DNA of 64,000 bases from Carya illinoinensis (lineage: Eukaryota > Streptophyta > Magnoliopsida > Fagales > Juglandaceae), in NCBI RefSeq assembly GCF_018687715.1, contig NC_056766.1, positions 7,468,501 through 7,532,500 of the forward strand, in the 5' to 3' direction. Position 1 is the first letter of the stretch. Every line of letters begins with the position of its first letter. The notes under the pieces are model-generated. The model ran no database searches. It was not told the DNA's origin and was given only the letters and a program-made list of their open reading frames with translations. A program made the position numbers and the translations under genes. Positions 1 to 10,936 of this stretch are shown in pieces.

Positions 1-215
1 AACCCGGGGGGGACTGTTAGATCGTCTTATTATTTTACTGATTCTCTGCGAGGAAATTAAGAAACTTCCACCTAATGTCTGAATATGTTATGGACAAAAA
101 TCATCAAGTAACGTGAAGAAAACGGGGATTAACCAATTGACCTTGGGTGTTGTAGAAATTTCAAACACTTGACCCGACGACTAATCCGCAAACAAAGCGT
201 GTCTTGAGAAACCAT

Positions 216-223
216 TATATATT
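216..223 (+). promoter_or_regulatory. Probable TATA box of duplicated gene, copy A
   Basis: TATATATT lies about 190 bp upstream of the start codon at 410, and the same octamer sits at the equivalent place in copy B (14105-14112). Conservation in both copies and position support a core promoter. The transcription start is not known from sequence. Confidence 0.45.
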
Positions 224-409
224 TGTCTCCACTGTTCCTGCAAAATCATATTTTCCCCAACACTTTTCTCTGCCAATCACGCTCTTTATCTGCCTCAAAT
301 TCTAGCCCCTTGCAAAGTCTCCATCTTGCTCGAAAATTTTCTGTTATTTTCAGATAAACTTAGATCAGTTTGGCTCTTGCAGAAACTGTAAAGTCCCAGA
401 AAGTAGGTT

Positions 410-2266
410 ATGTCGGCTTTAAGATCAGGTTTTCTTTGTTCTGGTATTCCCGTTGGAACTTCTCGCAGATCCCCTGTTTCATTTCGTAATCCTAGTCGTG
501 TTCTGATTACTTCAAAGCGCGATATCAGAAGCTGTTTTCTTGGAAACGGCCGGAGTTTTCAGTTTCTCAGCATCGGCCTGGGGGATCTAATTGCTAGCAC
601 TACAAAGCTGGGGTAATAATCTCGACTTTAACCCAAAATCTTCTGGATGATCATTATGTTGTACAAATGATTGTCAGCTTATGTTCTTTATGAATCTTAT
701 CATGTAGGGACATGGCTGTTGATAGCAGTTCACAACCAGGACCCATGGTTCCTTCTGATCCTTCTCCTGATTCATGGTAAGACTTCGGAGTGTCAATAAG
801 TCATATCTTCTTCTCTGAACTGTTTGGTTTCCGGTTCTTTCTGACAAAACGTTTATGGCAATATCCACCAGGAAAATCTGGATCGTTGGGATGGCTGCGA
901 CTGTGATTCTTCCATTTCTGGGGATCAAATTTGGACCGTTCATGCAATTTAAAAGTAAGGAACTCAAAGCTGTTCTTGTCCATTTTACCAATAATAAAGC
1001 ACAATAAATTTAGTTCTGCATCTCTATGAACCTGCCATTTTCATTGCCATTGCCAATTAATGGGAGTGGTGTTAATGCCATGCTTCGATTCATGAATGTC
1101 CAGAGCAAATTGACTCGGCGATGCAGATAGCAGAAGATGTGGCAGAAGCCGCAGAAAATGTGGCTGAGCAAGTGGAGAAAGTTGCAGAAGACATTGCCGA
1201 TGACATCCCGGCCGGCGGCAAACTTAAAGATGCTGTAACTTTTATTGAAAACTTAGCCAAGGAAACAGCCGAGGACGCCCATCGTGTAGATGAACTAATC
1301 GACAAGGTTTTTACCTAACCCACTACTTTTCTTGAGCCAGTTGTAATTGCACATCTTATCCCATTACTCTCAGATGATAGAATCCAGCAAAAGTTTCGCC
1401 ATTCATGTAAAAGGAAGTGAGAAAAAAAGGAAAAGAAAACAGCTTTGCTTCTGATTTCAGAGAAAAAAGACTGTTGCTTTTTCTGGGGGATTAGTCGCGA
1501 CTCACATCACATGCATCCCCTAGAATTACACTTTACAGGGGATTCCATTAGAAAACGAATCTTAAAGGGTCCTTATCCCGATAGTCTCATGGTTTGCAGC
1601 ATAGGGGAATATTAAATATTAGTCCCACTTGCTTGGTGATCCCTTCTTTCACGTTGCACCAATAAGAATTCCAACTTCGTTTTCTAATTAATGAGATTGC
1701 TTGTCTGCTTATTGGGACTACTGACATGATCGATGGCTTCCTTAATTTATGGCTGCTATGTGGTTTTGGAGTTTAGCAGATAGTCATGAATTAACATACA
1801 GTAGAGGGATGAGGATTTTAGACAATTGGAGATATAGATAGATAGCGAAATGTGTTTGTATAAAAAGATTATAGAGAAATCACTAATTGAGAAAATTATA
1901 TTTGCAGTTATAGGATACGTACTCCTTTTGAAAAAATGAATAAATATGTAACGCACATAAAAAAAGAAATGGACCTTACTCTTTAAAAAAGGATAATGAC
2001 GTTTACACAATTCATGATTGTATCTAGTATTGTTCATCTCGCTATAGATTTTAGAATCATATTTAAATTTTAAAAAAACTGATATTCTTAATCCAACAAT
2101 CATAAAGATGAGGAAGCAACCAAAACATTTCTGGATAGTAACAGTTTGAGTGATGTACCATTTGCAGGTTCAGGAAGTGGAAGAGAAGGTGGACTCATTC
2201 ATTGAACCAGACACTGATAAAGCGAAAGCGATGCCTAAAGAAGCAAATGGTCCAAAGCAAAACTAG
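410..2266 (+). CDS. Small plastid-targeted single-pass membrane protein, copy A
   Basis: Five coding exons, 410-612, 708-776, 872-954, 1104-1306 and 2168-2266, all with GT-AG borders, close in frame to 218 codons plus TAG. Residues 1-60 are rich in Ser, Arg and Phe with few acids, like a chloroplast transit peptide. A Gly/Pro-containing linker follows, then a hydrophobic stretch at about residues 94-111 (WIVGMAATVILPFLGIKFG). The C-terminal half is a charged Ala/Glu/Val helix with heptad-like repeats (EDVAEAAENVAEQVEKVAED), then a Lys-rich tail. I recognise the type as a plant-specific unnamed family but cannot give a function. By inference it is a plastid membrane protein with a helical soluble tail. 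The long fourth intron (1307-2167) contains nothing coding. Copy B is also intact, so both may be expressed. Targeting is inferred from composition only. Confidence 0.82.
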
Positions 2267-2792
2267 AAAGTACCATTACAGAGCTGGTGGTGACCTTGAC
2301 ATATAATTTGTTGAACACAAAATATTATTGAAATGAGATGCTTCATCATCTTCATCATTATCTCTCTAATTTTAGCTGCAACTAAGTTAGAAATTCTTGT
2401 ATTCAGTATTCAAGTCTTTATCATTGTTAAAGATGTTGAATTTCCAGTCATAATACATAAATAAAGTACAAAGATTTAACCATTACTTGATGGACTTTTC
2501 ATCTTTTCTAGATAGGCATAGTGGGTAAGTTGAGAAGTGTTATAACTTAAAAAAGATTAGATAAAAATAAGCTCGTAAGCTAGTTTGATTTCATATAATA
2601 TATTAGATCTACTTTAAAATAAAAAATAATAATATCTTAGCAGGTTTTACATATGATAAATCAATTCTCATCAACCTATGACTTCACAACTTTTTTTTTT
2701 TTTTTTATTTTACTAATGACTAGTTTTTAATTTAATCTTGCTTTTTCATTTTTTCAAATGAATAGAGAATGCAAGATTTGTAAGAGTAGTAA
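2267..2792. other. Downstream AT-rich DNA, no gene
   Basis: This holds the 3' UTR and downstream spacer of copy A, with poly-T and poly-A runs and an 'aataaag' motif near 2459. It contains no supported coding region. It is shared with copy B, including the direct lead-in to the MITE. Confidence 0.6.
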
Positions 2793-3167
2793 GGGGATGT
2801 TTGGAAACATATCTCGTCTCATCTATCACATCTCATCTCAATTCATCCAATCTTATTTAATTTTCAAACATCATTCAAATATAAATACTTTCAAATTAAT
2901 CATTACAATTTTTTCAAATTAATCATTATTTTTCTAAATTTTCAAACAAAATATTAAAAATAATTCGAAATTTTCAAATATCAAAATAAAAATAAGATTA
3001 CAAATTAGTATTATAAGAATATTTTAATTTTATAATATTTTTATTCAAAATTTTTTTTATTTTTTAAAATTCAAAAAATACTTAACTCAAACTAATTTAT
3101 TACTATTCATAAATAATTTTATTACTATTTATAAAATTATCATCTCTTCTAATTCTCCAAGCGCCCC
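2793..3167. mobile_element. Tourist-like (PIF/Harbinger) MITE with TAA target duplication
   Basis: The element starts GGGGATGTTTGGAAA and ends TTCTCCAAGCGCCCC. Read from opposite strands these are near-matching terminal inverted repeats. TAA flanks both sides (2790-2792 and 3168-3170), the target duplication typical of PIF/Harbinger and Tourist elements. The inside is AT-rich with the CATCTCATCTCA motif just after the left end. The same insertion is present in copy B at 16659-17027, so it predates the segmental duplication. Confidence 0.8.
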
Positions 3168-3170
3168 TAA

Positions 3171-3741
3171 ATCTTTCCATCACCAAAACAAAATCTAATA
3201 TGAAACTAAATAATTTTTTTTTTAAATATATAGAAGAGGTAAATTGCATCCATTAGCTCTAATGGGTGCGTACCACTCCTACAGCCATTAGGGTACTAAG
3301 ACTGGGCTAATGGCTACACCCCATTAGCCCTGATGATTGCAGCCACCCCTATAGCCCACCCCATAGGGTGACCACGTTCAATTATTTTCATAATTATTAT
3401 TACTTTTAAATTATTAATTATAAAAAATAATTATTTCTTATTCTTTCAAGAAATAATAGTATTAAAGTATCAACCATTTATTCATACAAATCGGAATTAT
3501 TGAGTTAAATCACTCTTAGAGATATTCCAGAAATTACTCTTCGTAGCCATCAATACTAAACTTCAAAAACTTCGACTCTCACCAAACCTTCTTTATCCAC
3601 CACCTACCTCCATGAGCCTTTAAAAGCCCCATCTCTAAACACCTATACCCAACCGTCCAAGAACCAACCTTTCCAAAACTAACGTCAAAATCCTCATATT
3701 AGGTTAAAGACACTTTCCAAAAGCAACCTCTTCCCAGAAAC
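3171..3741. other. Shared duplicated spacer, no gene
   Basis: This is the rest of the duplicated segment. It has a degenerate internal repeat around 'ctacagccattagggtactaagactgggctaatggc' (3280-3360) and then AT-rich sequence. Copy B has extra blocks here, marking insertions there or deletions here after duplication. No coding signal was seen. Confidence 0.6.
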
Positions 3742-4425
3742 ATGTCCTCACATCCATATATGGAAAGCCTCGTCTCAAAGGCAGAAGCACTAAACTGGAA
3801 TGACATCAATCTAGAACCAGAAACAGAGGCCGCTGCTTATCTTTCTGCTCTTGCACTCATAGGAAGGATCATATCATCAAGGAAAAATCTAGTTATAAAC
3901 ACAACTGCCTATTAATATATGCACTAACTTAATATGATTAGTCAAAAAGTAGATTTTATTAAAAACAGTGCTAATTTAAATTTTAAATATGAAGGAATCA
4001 GTATTGATATGTAAATTAGTACGCGACTTTACTTGTGCATAGTAAAACTCCATCACCAAAGCCGATAAATAAGAATGGTCTACACACCACTATCAAAACA
4101 TCATAGAGTTTTGTTATTGATCTCACCATAGAGGATCTGAACATAAATACATTCCTTTTCACCTTTCCTACTCAACAAGAAAAGAATAAGAGTCATGGCA
4201 CAACGCTCATGGAACATCAAAGGTTTTCATGTGTTGGCTCGTGAATGGCCTCCAGGGTTGAGCCTTCAGGAAATTTATCTGAAAATGTCCATTGTCTTAG
4301 TGCAAATACATGGACTCCCGCTAGAACCGTTGACTATACCAAACGTTGAGAAAATCGCTAGAAAGTTGGGAAACTTCATCCAAGTAGATCAAGTGATGGT
4401 TCACAATAGTTGTTTTTTTAAATAT
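3742..4425 (+). pseudogene. LINE ORF1 remnant (DUF4283-like), broken by a MITE
   Basis: An N-terminal piece starts at the ATG at 3742 and runs to about 3888. After an inserted repeat, the reading resumes near 4105 and again, in another frame, from 4195. The last part contains W-N-I-K-G-F-H, E-W-P-P-G-L-S and V-Q-I-H-G-L-P-L-E, the pattern of DUF4283 domains in ORF1 of plant LINE retrotransposons. No zinc knuckle or reverse transcriptase follows. This is a dead fragment, not a host gene. Confidence 0.75.
3889..4050. repeat. MITE-like repeat, family 2, inside LINE ORF1
   Basis: About 160 bp, repeated with similar sequence at 4917-5075 and, more degenerate, near 18432-18603. Shared blocks include 'gatttttattaaaaa', 'taatttaaattttaaatat' and 'ttagtacgcgactttact'. 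The ends read as imperfect inverted repeats. It interrupts the ORF1-like reading, so it inserted after the LINE. Confidence 0.65.
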
Positions 4426-5344
4426 TATTTTTCAGCTTAAATGAAGTCATATCTAGTCACGCATGTTATTTAGTATATTTTTTATTAGATATCATTTCTT
4501 TTAAATGGTTTATATGTGAAGTCATATCAATATGTATGAATAGAGATGATAGAATCTTAAATAAAAATTAATACTACTATTTTTCTAAAAGATGAGTGCC
4601 CTCTATAGGTACTTTTATCTTTTATCATAAAGTTAGAAAAGATATTTGTAATTTTAAATTATGCAATCATTACATAATCGTTTTTAAAAAAATAAATAAA
4701 ATATGAGATTCACATGAAAAAATTAATAGTAATAATAATAATTAATTTTTTAATAATAGACTCTAGTCTTTTTCAAAACGATTACACAACGTTTACACAC
4801 TTTATAATTTTACGTTAAATTACTCAAATTTGAAAGAGTGCCGCCATGTACTTAAGATGCGCACGAATCTAACATCAGCATTTTTCAATTTTTAGTTTTT
4901 TGAAAAAAGAAAAAATCTAGTTGCAAGTAATTGCACACTAATATGCGCACTAATTTAATGTGATTGGTCAAAAAATAAATTTTATTAAAAATAGTGTTAA
5001 TTTAAATTTTAAATATAAATAATCAGTATTGGTACACAGATTAGTACGCGACTTTACTTGTACATAACAAAACTCTTGAAAAAAAATGAAAAACAATGAA
5101 TAAGAAGAACAAAGACTCCGTCGTAAATGCCCTTTCTACATTTACAGAAAGAATAGTCTTCGTTCTTCTTCTTCGTTCCTCCGCCCTTTCCAGCATAACT
5201 TGGCGCACAAGATCTCTAATATGTCGGATTCAACATGTCACGGTCATTCAAACATAGTCTGGGTGGTGCTCTTTCATTCCTATGCCTCCGTTGTCCCGTT
5301 TCTCTATTTCTTAGTGTTTACTGTAGATTAATTTATGCTCTATT
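4426..5344. other. AT-rich spacer with MITE-like repeats
   Basis: This contains a probable MITE at about 4648-4818, whose ends are inverted repeats of each other (atgcaatcattacataatcg against cgattacacaacgtttacac). It also holds the second copy of the 160-bp repeat at 4917-5075. Nothing coding was recognised between 5076 and 5344. Confidence 0.55.
4917..5075. repeat. MITE-like repeat, family 2, second copy
   Basis: This is a direct repeat of 3889-4050, in the same orientation, with about a dozen or more differences by eye. It begins ctagttgcaag and ends aacaaaactc. Confidence 0.65.
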
Positions 5345-5598
5345 GGAGGAATTCAATTCAAAATCGTGGGCACCACTGCATCTTGGGAGGGAAAGAGGAA
5401 GACAATGGTTCTTCATGTATTGGATGAAGGTGTTCCAAACTTCCAATTGCGAGGCTTCTGATTTTCATAGAGGCTGCTAGGAGCAGAAACTGTTGAAGAA
5501 GAGCTTGCGGTAGTTAAGCTGTTATTAATGGTAATAGAATCAACGATGCTAGTGTTCTCGGAGTTGGAACTCTCCATTAATAATGGGAGTGAGTCCAT
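5345..5598 (-). pseudogene. ALOG/LSH family gene fragment, frameshifted
   Basis: On the minus strand an ATG at 5598 opens a Ser/Thr-rich leader (MDSLPLLMESSNSENTS...). It leads into [11 protein letters not shown], the entry to the plant ALOG (LIGHT-DEPENDENT SHORT HYPOCOTYLS) DNA-binding domain. After a shift at about 5433-5447 another frame continues [23 protein letters not shown], matching the next part of that domain. The rest of the domain is missing or scrambled below about 5345. ALOG proteins are developmental transcriptional regulators, but this copy lacks a complete domain and is a pseudogene fragment. The Copia element lies 160 bp upstream of it. Confidence 0.75.
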
Positions 5599-5757
5599 GG
5601 ATCTCTTTTGAGTTTTTGTTTGTTTTTTCTTGGATCTTGAGCAACAGTAGCTTTTTTCCTAGGAAATTATGATGATGTATTTCTTGGTTTCTGGCATCTT
5701 GTGCTCAACCTTCCTACTTCTAGTTCTAGGATTTTGCTTCTTCAATCTAGAATAATC

Positions 5758-5953
5758 TGTTAAGAAATAAATTGGTAGAATAATTTCTCATATTTCTTAT
5801 TGATCTCATATCCAAATATATAAACATGTTTGATGAGTTATATTTCGAAAGAAAGATACAAATAACTATATAGAGAAATCGTGGGATTTTGTAGGATTTG
5901 GTAGTTGTAATTACTGAAATTTTGTAGCTGTAATTGATTTGGTAGCTGTAATA
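5758..5953 (-). repeat. Copia 3' LTR (left end, 196 bp)
   Basis: It begins TGTTAAGAAAT on the plus strand and ends GCTGTAATA, next to the polypurine tract. It matches 10152-10367 closely. In element orientation it reads TATTACA...CTTAACA. Confidence 0.92.
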
Positions 5954-6893
5954 CTCCCCTCAAGTTGGTGCATAAAGATCCGTAATGCCTAACTTGCAAG
6001 AAAAATGATGAAAGAGATCAGAACCCAGAGCTTTGGTGAAGATATTAGCAATCTGCTTGGACGCTGGAAGATGAGCGGTTGTGAAGAGACCAGAGCAGAG
6101 TTTGTCACGGACAATGTGGCAGTCGATCTCAATGTGCTTGGTGCGCTCATGAAAAATTAGATTGTGAGCAATATAGAGGGTGGATTGATTGTCACAATAG
6201 AGGGTCATTGGGAGCTATATGTGAGATGCCAAGGTCATGAAGGAGCTGTTGTAACCAGACTAGTTCACATGTAGTGACAGCCATGGCGCGATATTCAGCT
6301 TCTGTAGAGGAGTAGGTGACAGTAGTTTGTTTCTTAGTGCACCACAAAATAGGGCTAGAACCAAGTGTGATGAAAAAACCAGTGGTAGAGCGCCAAGTGG
6401 TGGGGCAGCTAGCCCAATTAGAATCGGTGTAAGCACTAATATGAAGATCATTGGAGGAAGAGAAAAAATGACTTGGCCTGGAGTGCCTTTATTGTAGTGA
6501 AGAACACAAGTGGCAGCCATCATGTGTGGAATCCGGGGAGCATGCATGAATTGACTGAGAATATTTACCGCAAAAACGATATCCAGTCTGGTGATGGTGA
6601 GATAAATGAGACACCCAACTAACCTTTGGTAAGGAGCGGGATCAGAGAGAAGTTCACCAATAGTGTTGTTTAGCTTCAAGTTCTGTTCCATAGGAAAGAG
6701 GGCAGGATGAGAGCCAAGTTGGCCACTATCAGTAAGAATGTCTAAGGCATATTTTCGCTAATTAAGAAAATGCCTGAAGAAGAGCGAGCAACTTCGAGTC
6801 CAAGAAATATTTGAAAGGGCCGAGATCCTTGGTTTTGAAGTGAGTAGAGATAACAGACTTGAACTAAGTTACCTAAGAAATATCATTGCTGAC

Positions 6894-7012
6894 AACCAAG
6901 ATGTCATCCACATAAATAAGAACAATGGTGAAATTTGGTAGCTGTAATTGCTGAAATTTGGTATGACGAAAACCAAGATGTCATCCACATAAATAAGAAC
7001 AAGGGTGAGATT
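6894..7012 (-). repeat. Internal duplication in RT active-site region with LTR-like spacer
   Basis: About 40 bp encoding the YVDD region occurs twice (about 6894-6934 and 6971-7012). Between them lie about 27 bp (ttggtagctgtaattgctg...) that match the element's own LTR. The duplication disrupts the RT frame straight after the YVDDILV motif. Confidence 0.85.
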
Positions 7013-10000
7013 GGTAGCAGTGATCAAGGTAAAGAGAAAGTGATCGGCTTGGGATTGGACAAAACCTACAGTAAGAAGAACAAAGGTTAGCTTAAAACAC
7101 CAGTTCTGGGAGGCTTGCTTGAGGCCATAGAGGGATTTCCTGAGGCGGCATACACGTGTCTCCCCCTTAAGACAATAACCGGGTGATGGGTTTATGTAAA
7201 CTTTTTCATCAAGTTCACCATGCAAAAAAGCATTGTGAACAACCATTTGGTGAAAAATCCAATTTTTAGTGGCGGCAACGGCTAGAACACAGCGGACTGT
7301 GGTCATCTTGGCTACAGGAGTAAAAGTTTCATGATAGTCGAGGCCTTCCACTTAAGTGTAGCCTTTGGCCACTAGACAGGATTTGTAACTCTCAACAATA
7401 CCATCGGCTCAGAGTTTGGTCTTAAAAACCTACTTGCAACCAATGGGTTTCTTACCAGTAGGAAGAGGTTCTAGTGTCCAAATGGAATTTTCTTCAAGGG
7501 CACGAAGTTCAGAGGCCATAGCTTCACGCTAGTGAGAGTGGTGAGTAGCTTCAAAGTAACAGGTAGGTTCAACAAATGCACTAAAGGCAGTTAAGAATGA
7601 ATAATGAGCAAGAGAAAAATGAGAATATGACAAAAAGGTAGATAAGGGATGAGAAGTACTTGAGGACTATGCAGCGGTCAAAGAAGTAATGGACTCCGTG
7701 GGTATGGTAGGACAAACATAATCAAGGAGATATGCTGGACGAGTAATGTTGCGATGGGGACGTGAAGAAGTAAAGACGGCGGGTGCAGGGTTTGAAGAGA
7801 TGACTGAGGAGGGGTTAGAAGGAGGAATGGGTTCTGGGATAGATAAAGGAAGAATGTTGGAGTTAGGTGTGTGAGAAGGCATAGAATTTTGAAAAGAAAA
7901 TTGGTCTTCATGAAAAGTGACATAAAGCGAGTAGAAGATGGTGTCTATGTCAAGGTTATATAACTTATAAGCTTTACGATTGCTAGGATAACCAAGAAAG
8001 ACACAACGGGATGCACTGGGTGAAAATTTATCGCGATGAGTCGTAAGAGTTTGAGCATAGCAAAGGCAACCAAACACACGAAGGTGGGCATAGGCTGGTG
8101 GAGTGTTGAGAAGAAGTTGAAAAGAGATTTGATTATGAAGAGAACGACTAGGAGTCCTATTGATGAGATATGCAACAGTAGGAACACAGTCTCTCCAAAA
8201 TTTAAGGGGAAGAGATGCCTGAAAGTGAAGACTGCGAGCAACGTTCAGGAGGTACCGATGTTTACGCTCTGCAACACCATTTTGTTGAGGAGTTTCAACA
8301 CAAGTATGCTCATGAATGATGCCGTGATCATGAAAATAAGTTTGGAGATTATGAGAAAGAAATTATTGGCCATTGTTGGTACGGATAATTTTAATCGTTG
8401 AGTTGGATTGAGTTTTAACAAGTGCGAAGAAATGCATCAAAAGACTAAATGTTTCGGGTTTAAAACGCATTAAATAAATCCATATAGTGCGTAAAAAATC
8501 ATCAACAATAGTCAAAAAATAATGGGCACCACAAATAGAAGTAGTGGAATAACCACCCCAAATATCACAATAAAGGTGATTAAAAGGGATCGTACTTTTG
8601 TTAACATGATTTTGAAAAGGTAAGCGAGTGTGCTTAGACGAGCACGAATATCACAATGAGAAAGAGTACATGGACTATAAAAAATTTTAGGAATAGTAAA
8701 ACTGAAAGGATGACCTAGACATTGGTGCCAGAGGGTCTTATTATCAAGGTTGTGAGCAGAGAAAGTAGCGAACTGTTGGGGCCAAAAGATATAGAGCCCA
8801 TTGCAAGCTTTACCTGCTTCAATCAGCCTCTTCAACTGAAGGTCCTGAAAAAAAACATTTAGAAGATGAGAAAATAGCTACACAGGATAAAGTATTAGTG
8901 AGTTGAGGGACGAAATGGAGGTTATAACAAAAGGTGGGGACATAAAGGACATTTGGAAGGATGAGATATTTGGATAAAGAAATAGAGTCGATGCCTTCAA
9001 CAGGAACAATTTCTCGCGTGGGTAATCGGACCATGCAAGCCGAGGGTGGCTGTCAAATGCTCGAGAAGAAGGATCAGCAGTGGCTCATATGGTCAATAGC
9101 GCCACTATTGATTATCCAGTCCGTCGTGGAGTCGAGAGAACAGGGGAGGGTTGAAGAATTACCCACAAAATTAGCCACTGAAGGAGGTTCATGAGTTGTT
9201 GGTAGTTTTCTGACGAAAGGCCTGGAACTGGGCTTGAAGTGGATCCAGGGAGATTGGCAGTAGCAACAGTAGGTGGTTTGCCAAGAAGTGAGGGTTGGCA
9301 TTGATGACGAGGTTCATGTCCAAGAGGGTATCCAACAAGGAGCCAACAACGATTATGCATATGACCATCTTTCCCACATTCGGTGCACTTAAGGGGTGGA
9401 CGACTAATGTGCGAAGTCTGAGCAGCAAGTGCAAGATTTTCGAAGGGTGTAGGGAAACTTGGAGAAGACGTTGTTATTCCTCTTGAAAGAGGATTGAGAA
9501 AATTTTGTTCAGAGATGGGAGAAGATCAGTGGCGAGAATTTGGGTTTGAAAAGCAGCGAATGAGTCGTTGAGTCCCAGTAGAAATTGGAACACACGTTCA
9601 TCTTCAGCTCTCTTCTCCAAGGTGTTGGCATCGATTGGTGGTTGGAGATTGCCCAATTCACCCCAAAGTTGTTTGATTTTATTGTAGTAGTTAGGTATGG
9701 AGAGTTGGTTTTGATGGAGATTGGAAATTTCTCATTTGAGATGGAAGAGCCGGGCGTTGTTGCCATAGCAAAAACGAGATTCAAGATCGAGCCATACAGC
9801 TCGAGGGTCATTGTGGTAGTCCAGAGAATGGGCTAAGGAAGGGGTTATGGTGTTAAGAACCCAAGTGAGGACCATATCTTTGGTCCTACTCCATTGGGCA
9901 TAGTTGGGTGAGGTATTAGCAGGTGCTTTGAGAGTGCCGTCAACAAAACAGAGTTTATTTTAGGCATTGAGGGCTCGACGAAGTGCACGTTGCCATTAGG

Positions 10001-10151
10001 AAAAATTATCTCCAATGAGATGACCGAAGACGAGGACGAGACTTAGAGAACCAGATGGATGGAGAAGATATGGGAAGGAAATTTGGGAAGCATCGTCGGA
10101 AGAAGTCATGGCAAAGGAAAGGTATGTCAGGAACGATTTTGCTCTAATCCA

Positions 10152-10367
10152 TGTTAAGAAATAAATTGGTAGAATAATTCCTCATATTTCTTATTGATCT
10201 CATATCCAAATATATAGACATGTTTGATGAGTTATATTTGGAAAGAAAGATACAAATAACTATATAGAGAAATCATGGGATTTTGTAGGATTTGGTAGCT
10301 GAAATTGCTGAAATTTTGTAGCTGTAATTGATTTGGTAGCTGAGTAATTGATTTGGTAGCTGTAATA
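10152..10367 (-). repeat. Copia 5' LTR (right end, 216 bp)
   Basis: It has the same sequence as the left LTR except for about seven substitutions and a 20-bp tandem insertion near its right end (the tgatttggtagctgagtaat block). The primer-binding site lies just inside it at about 10140-10151. Confidence 0.92.
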
Positions 10368-10372
10368 TAATC

Positions 10373-10690
10373 TAAGGACAATGAACTGAGAGGGGGGGAG
10401 ATTTTTATTTCAAGAAAGGAGGATGCATATATACTGTGGTTTCTTATGGTGGAGCAGTGGATGAGTCGTCTATTTATTCAAGGGCATGAAAAGAGAGAAA
10501 AAAAAAACAAAAAAAAAAGGGGAGATCGAAACAGAATTGCTACGAACAACCAAGATGCACAAACGGGGTGCAGCCGGCTATACATGGCAAAGCTTATGTG
10601 TAAGGGGAAAGAGAATGTTCCAAAAAACAAAAATCTAAGAACGTGTGTAAAGGAAAAAGAGGATGTTGCAGTACTACTGTGTTGAGATCA
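10373..10690. other. Spacer, no gene
   Basis: A purine-rich stretch with poly-A runs around 10500-10520. No supported coding region was seen. It would join the ALOG-fragment side if the Copia element were absent. Confidence 0.5.
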
Positions 10691-10906
10691 AAGAAATTGG
10701 TCAAGGACAACCTCACGGGTCTCCTGCTTCTCAGGCCATTTCCCCACCTTGAAAACGTCGAGGTTCTCAAGTTGCCGACTCGCCAGGGCACCGAGATTTT
10801 CACCATCTACATTCGGCACCCCATGACCACCTATACTATGCTTTACTCACGGCAACGTTGCTGATCTGGGCTATATGTACAAACTCTTCATTGAATTGAG
10901 CATCCA
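10691..10906 (+). pseudogene. ABHD17-like alpha/beta hydrolase fragment, frameshifted
   Basis: The plus strand encodes L-T-G-L-L-L-L-R-P-F-P-H, N-V-E-V-L-K-L-P-T-R and I-R-H-P-M-T-T. After a shift near 10847, another frame gives H-G-N-V-A-D-L-G-Y-M-Y-K-L-F-I-E-L-S-I. These blocks match the N-terminal part of plant ABHD17-type serine hydrolases, in which the Y-S-H-G-N-A-A-D loop precedes the nucleophile domain. The catalytic Ser, Asp and His regions are absent. No start codon context or further exon was seen. This is a short dead fragment directly next to the poly(T) of the TIM13 pseudogene. Confidence 0.78.
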
Positions 10907-10936
10907 AGAAATAAAATGCCTCATATTACGCTCCAG

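Larger units (their letters stand above)
1..3690. repeat. Segmental duplication, copy A (left end cut by window)
   Basis: This segment is repeated at 13889-17915. The match starts at base 1, so the true left end lies outside the window. It covers promoter, all exons and introns of the small membrane protein gene, about 1.4 kb of AT-rich downstream DNA and a Tourist-like MITE. Similarity fades near the phrase 'ttccaaaactaacg' (about 3676-3690 here, about 17898-17912 in copy B). Copy B has two blocks missing here, about 17145-17320 and 17549-17752. Confidence 0.92.
5753..10372 (-). mobile_element. Complete but defective Copia LTR retrotransposon
   Basis: The element proper is 5758-10367, flanked by TAATC at 5753-5757 and 10368-10372. 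Read on the minus strand the order is LTR (10152-10367), primer-binding site (TGGATTAGAGCA), gag (about 10110-9480), CCHC knuckle (about 9390-9345), protease, GAG-pre-integrase, integrase, reverse transcriptase (7351-6870), RNase H (6208-5960), a polypurine tract (TTGAGGGGAG) and LTR (5758-5953). Gag-protease-integrase-RT-RNase H order defines Copia. It is dead: several frameshifts and stops, protease WIINSGA in place of the usual D-S-G, and V in the first RT aspartate position (Q-M-V-V-H-N-A-F). The two LTRs differ at about seven positions over 196 aligned bases, plus a 20-bp insertion. Confidence 0.93.

Noticed and set aside
1756..2103. 115-codon minus-strand open frame
   Set aside because: It lies inside the fourth intron of the duplicated gene, is AT-rich, and is not kept in copy B.
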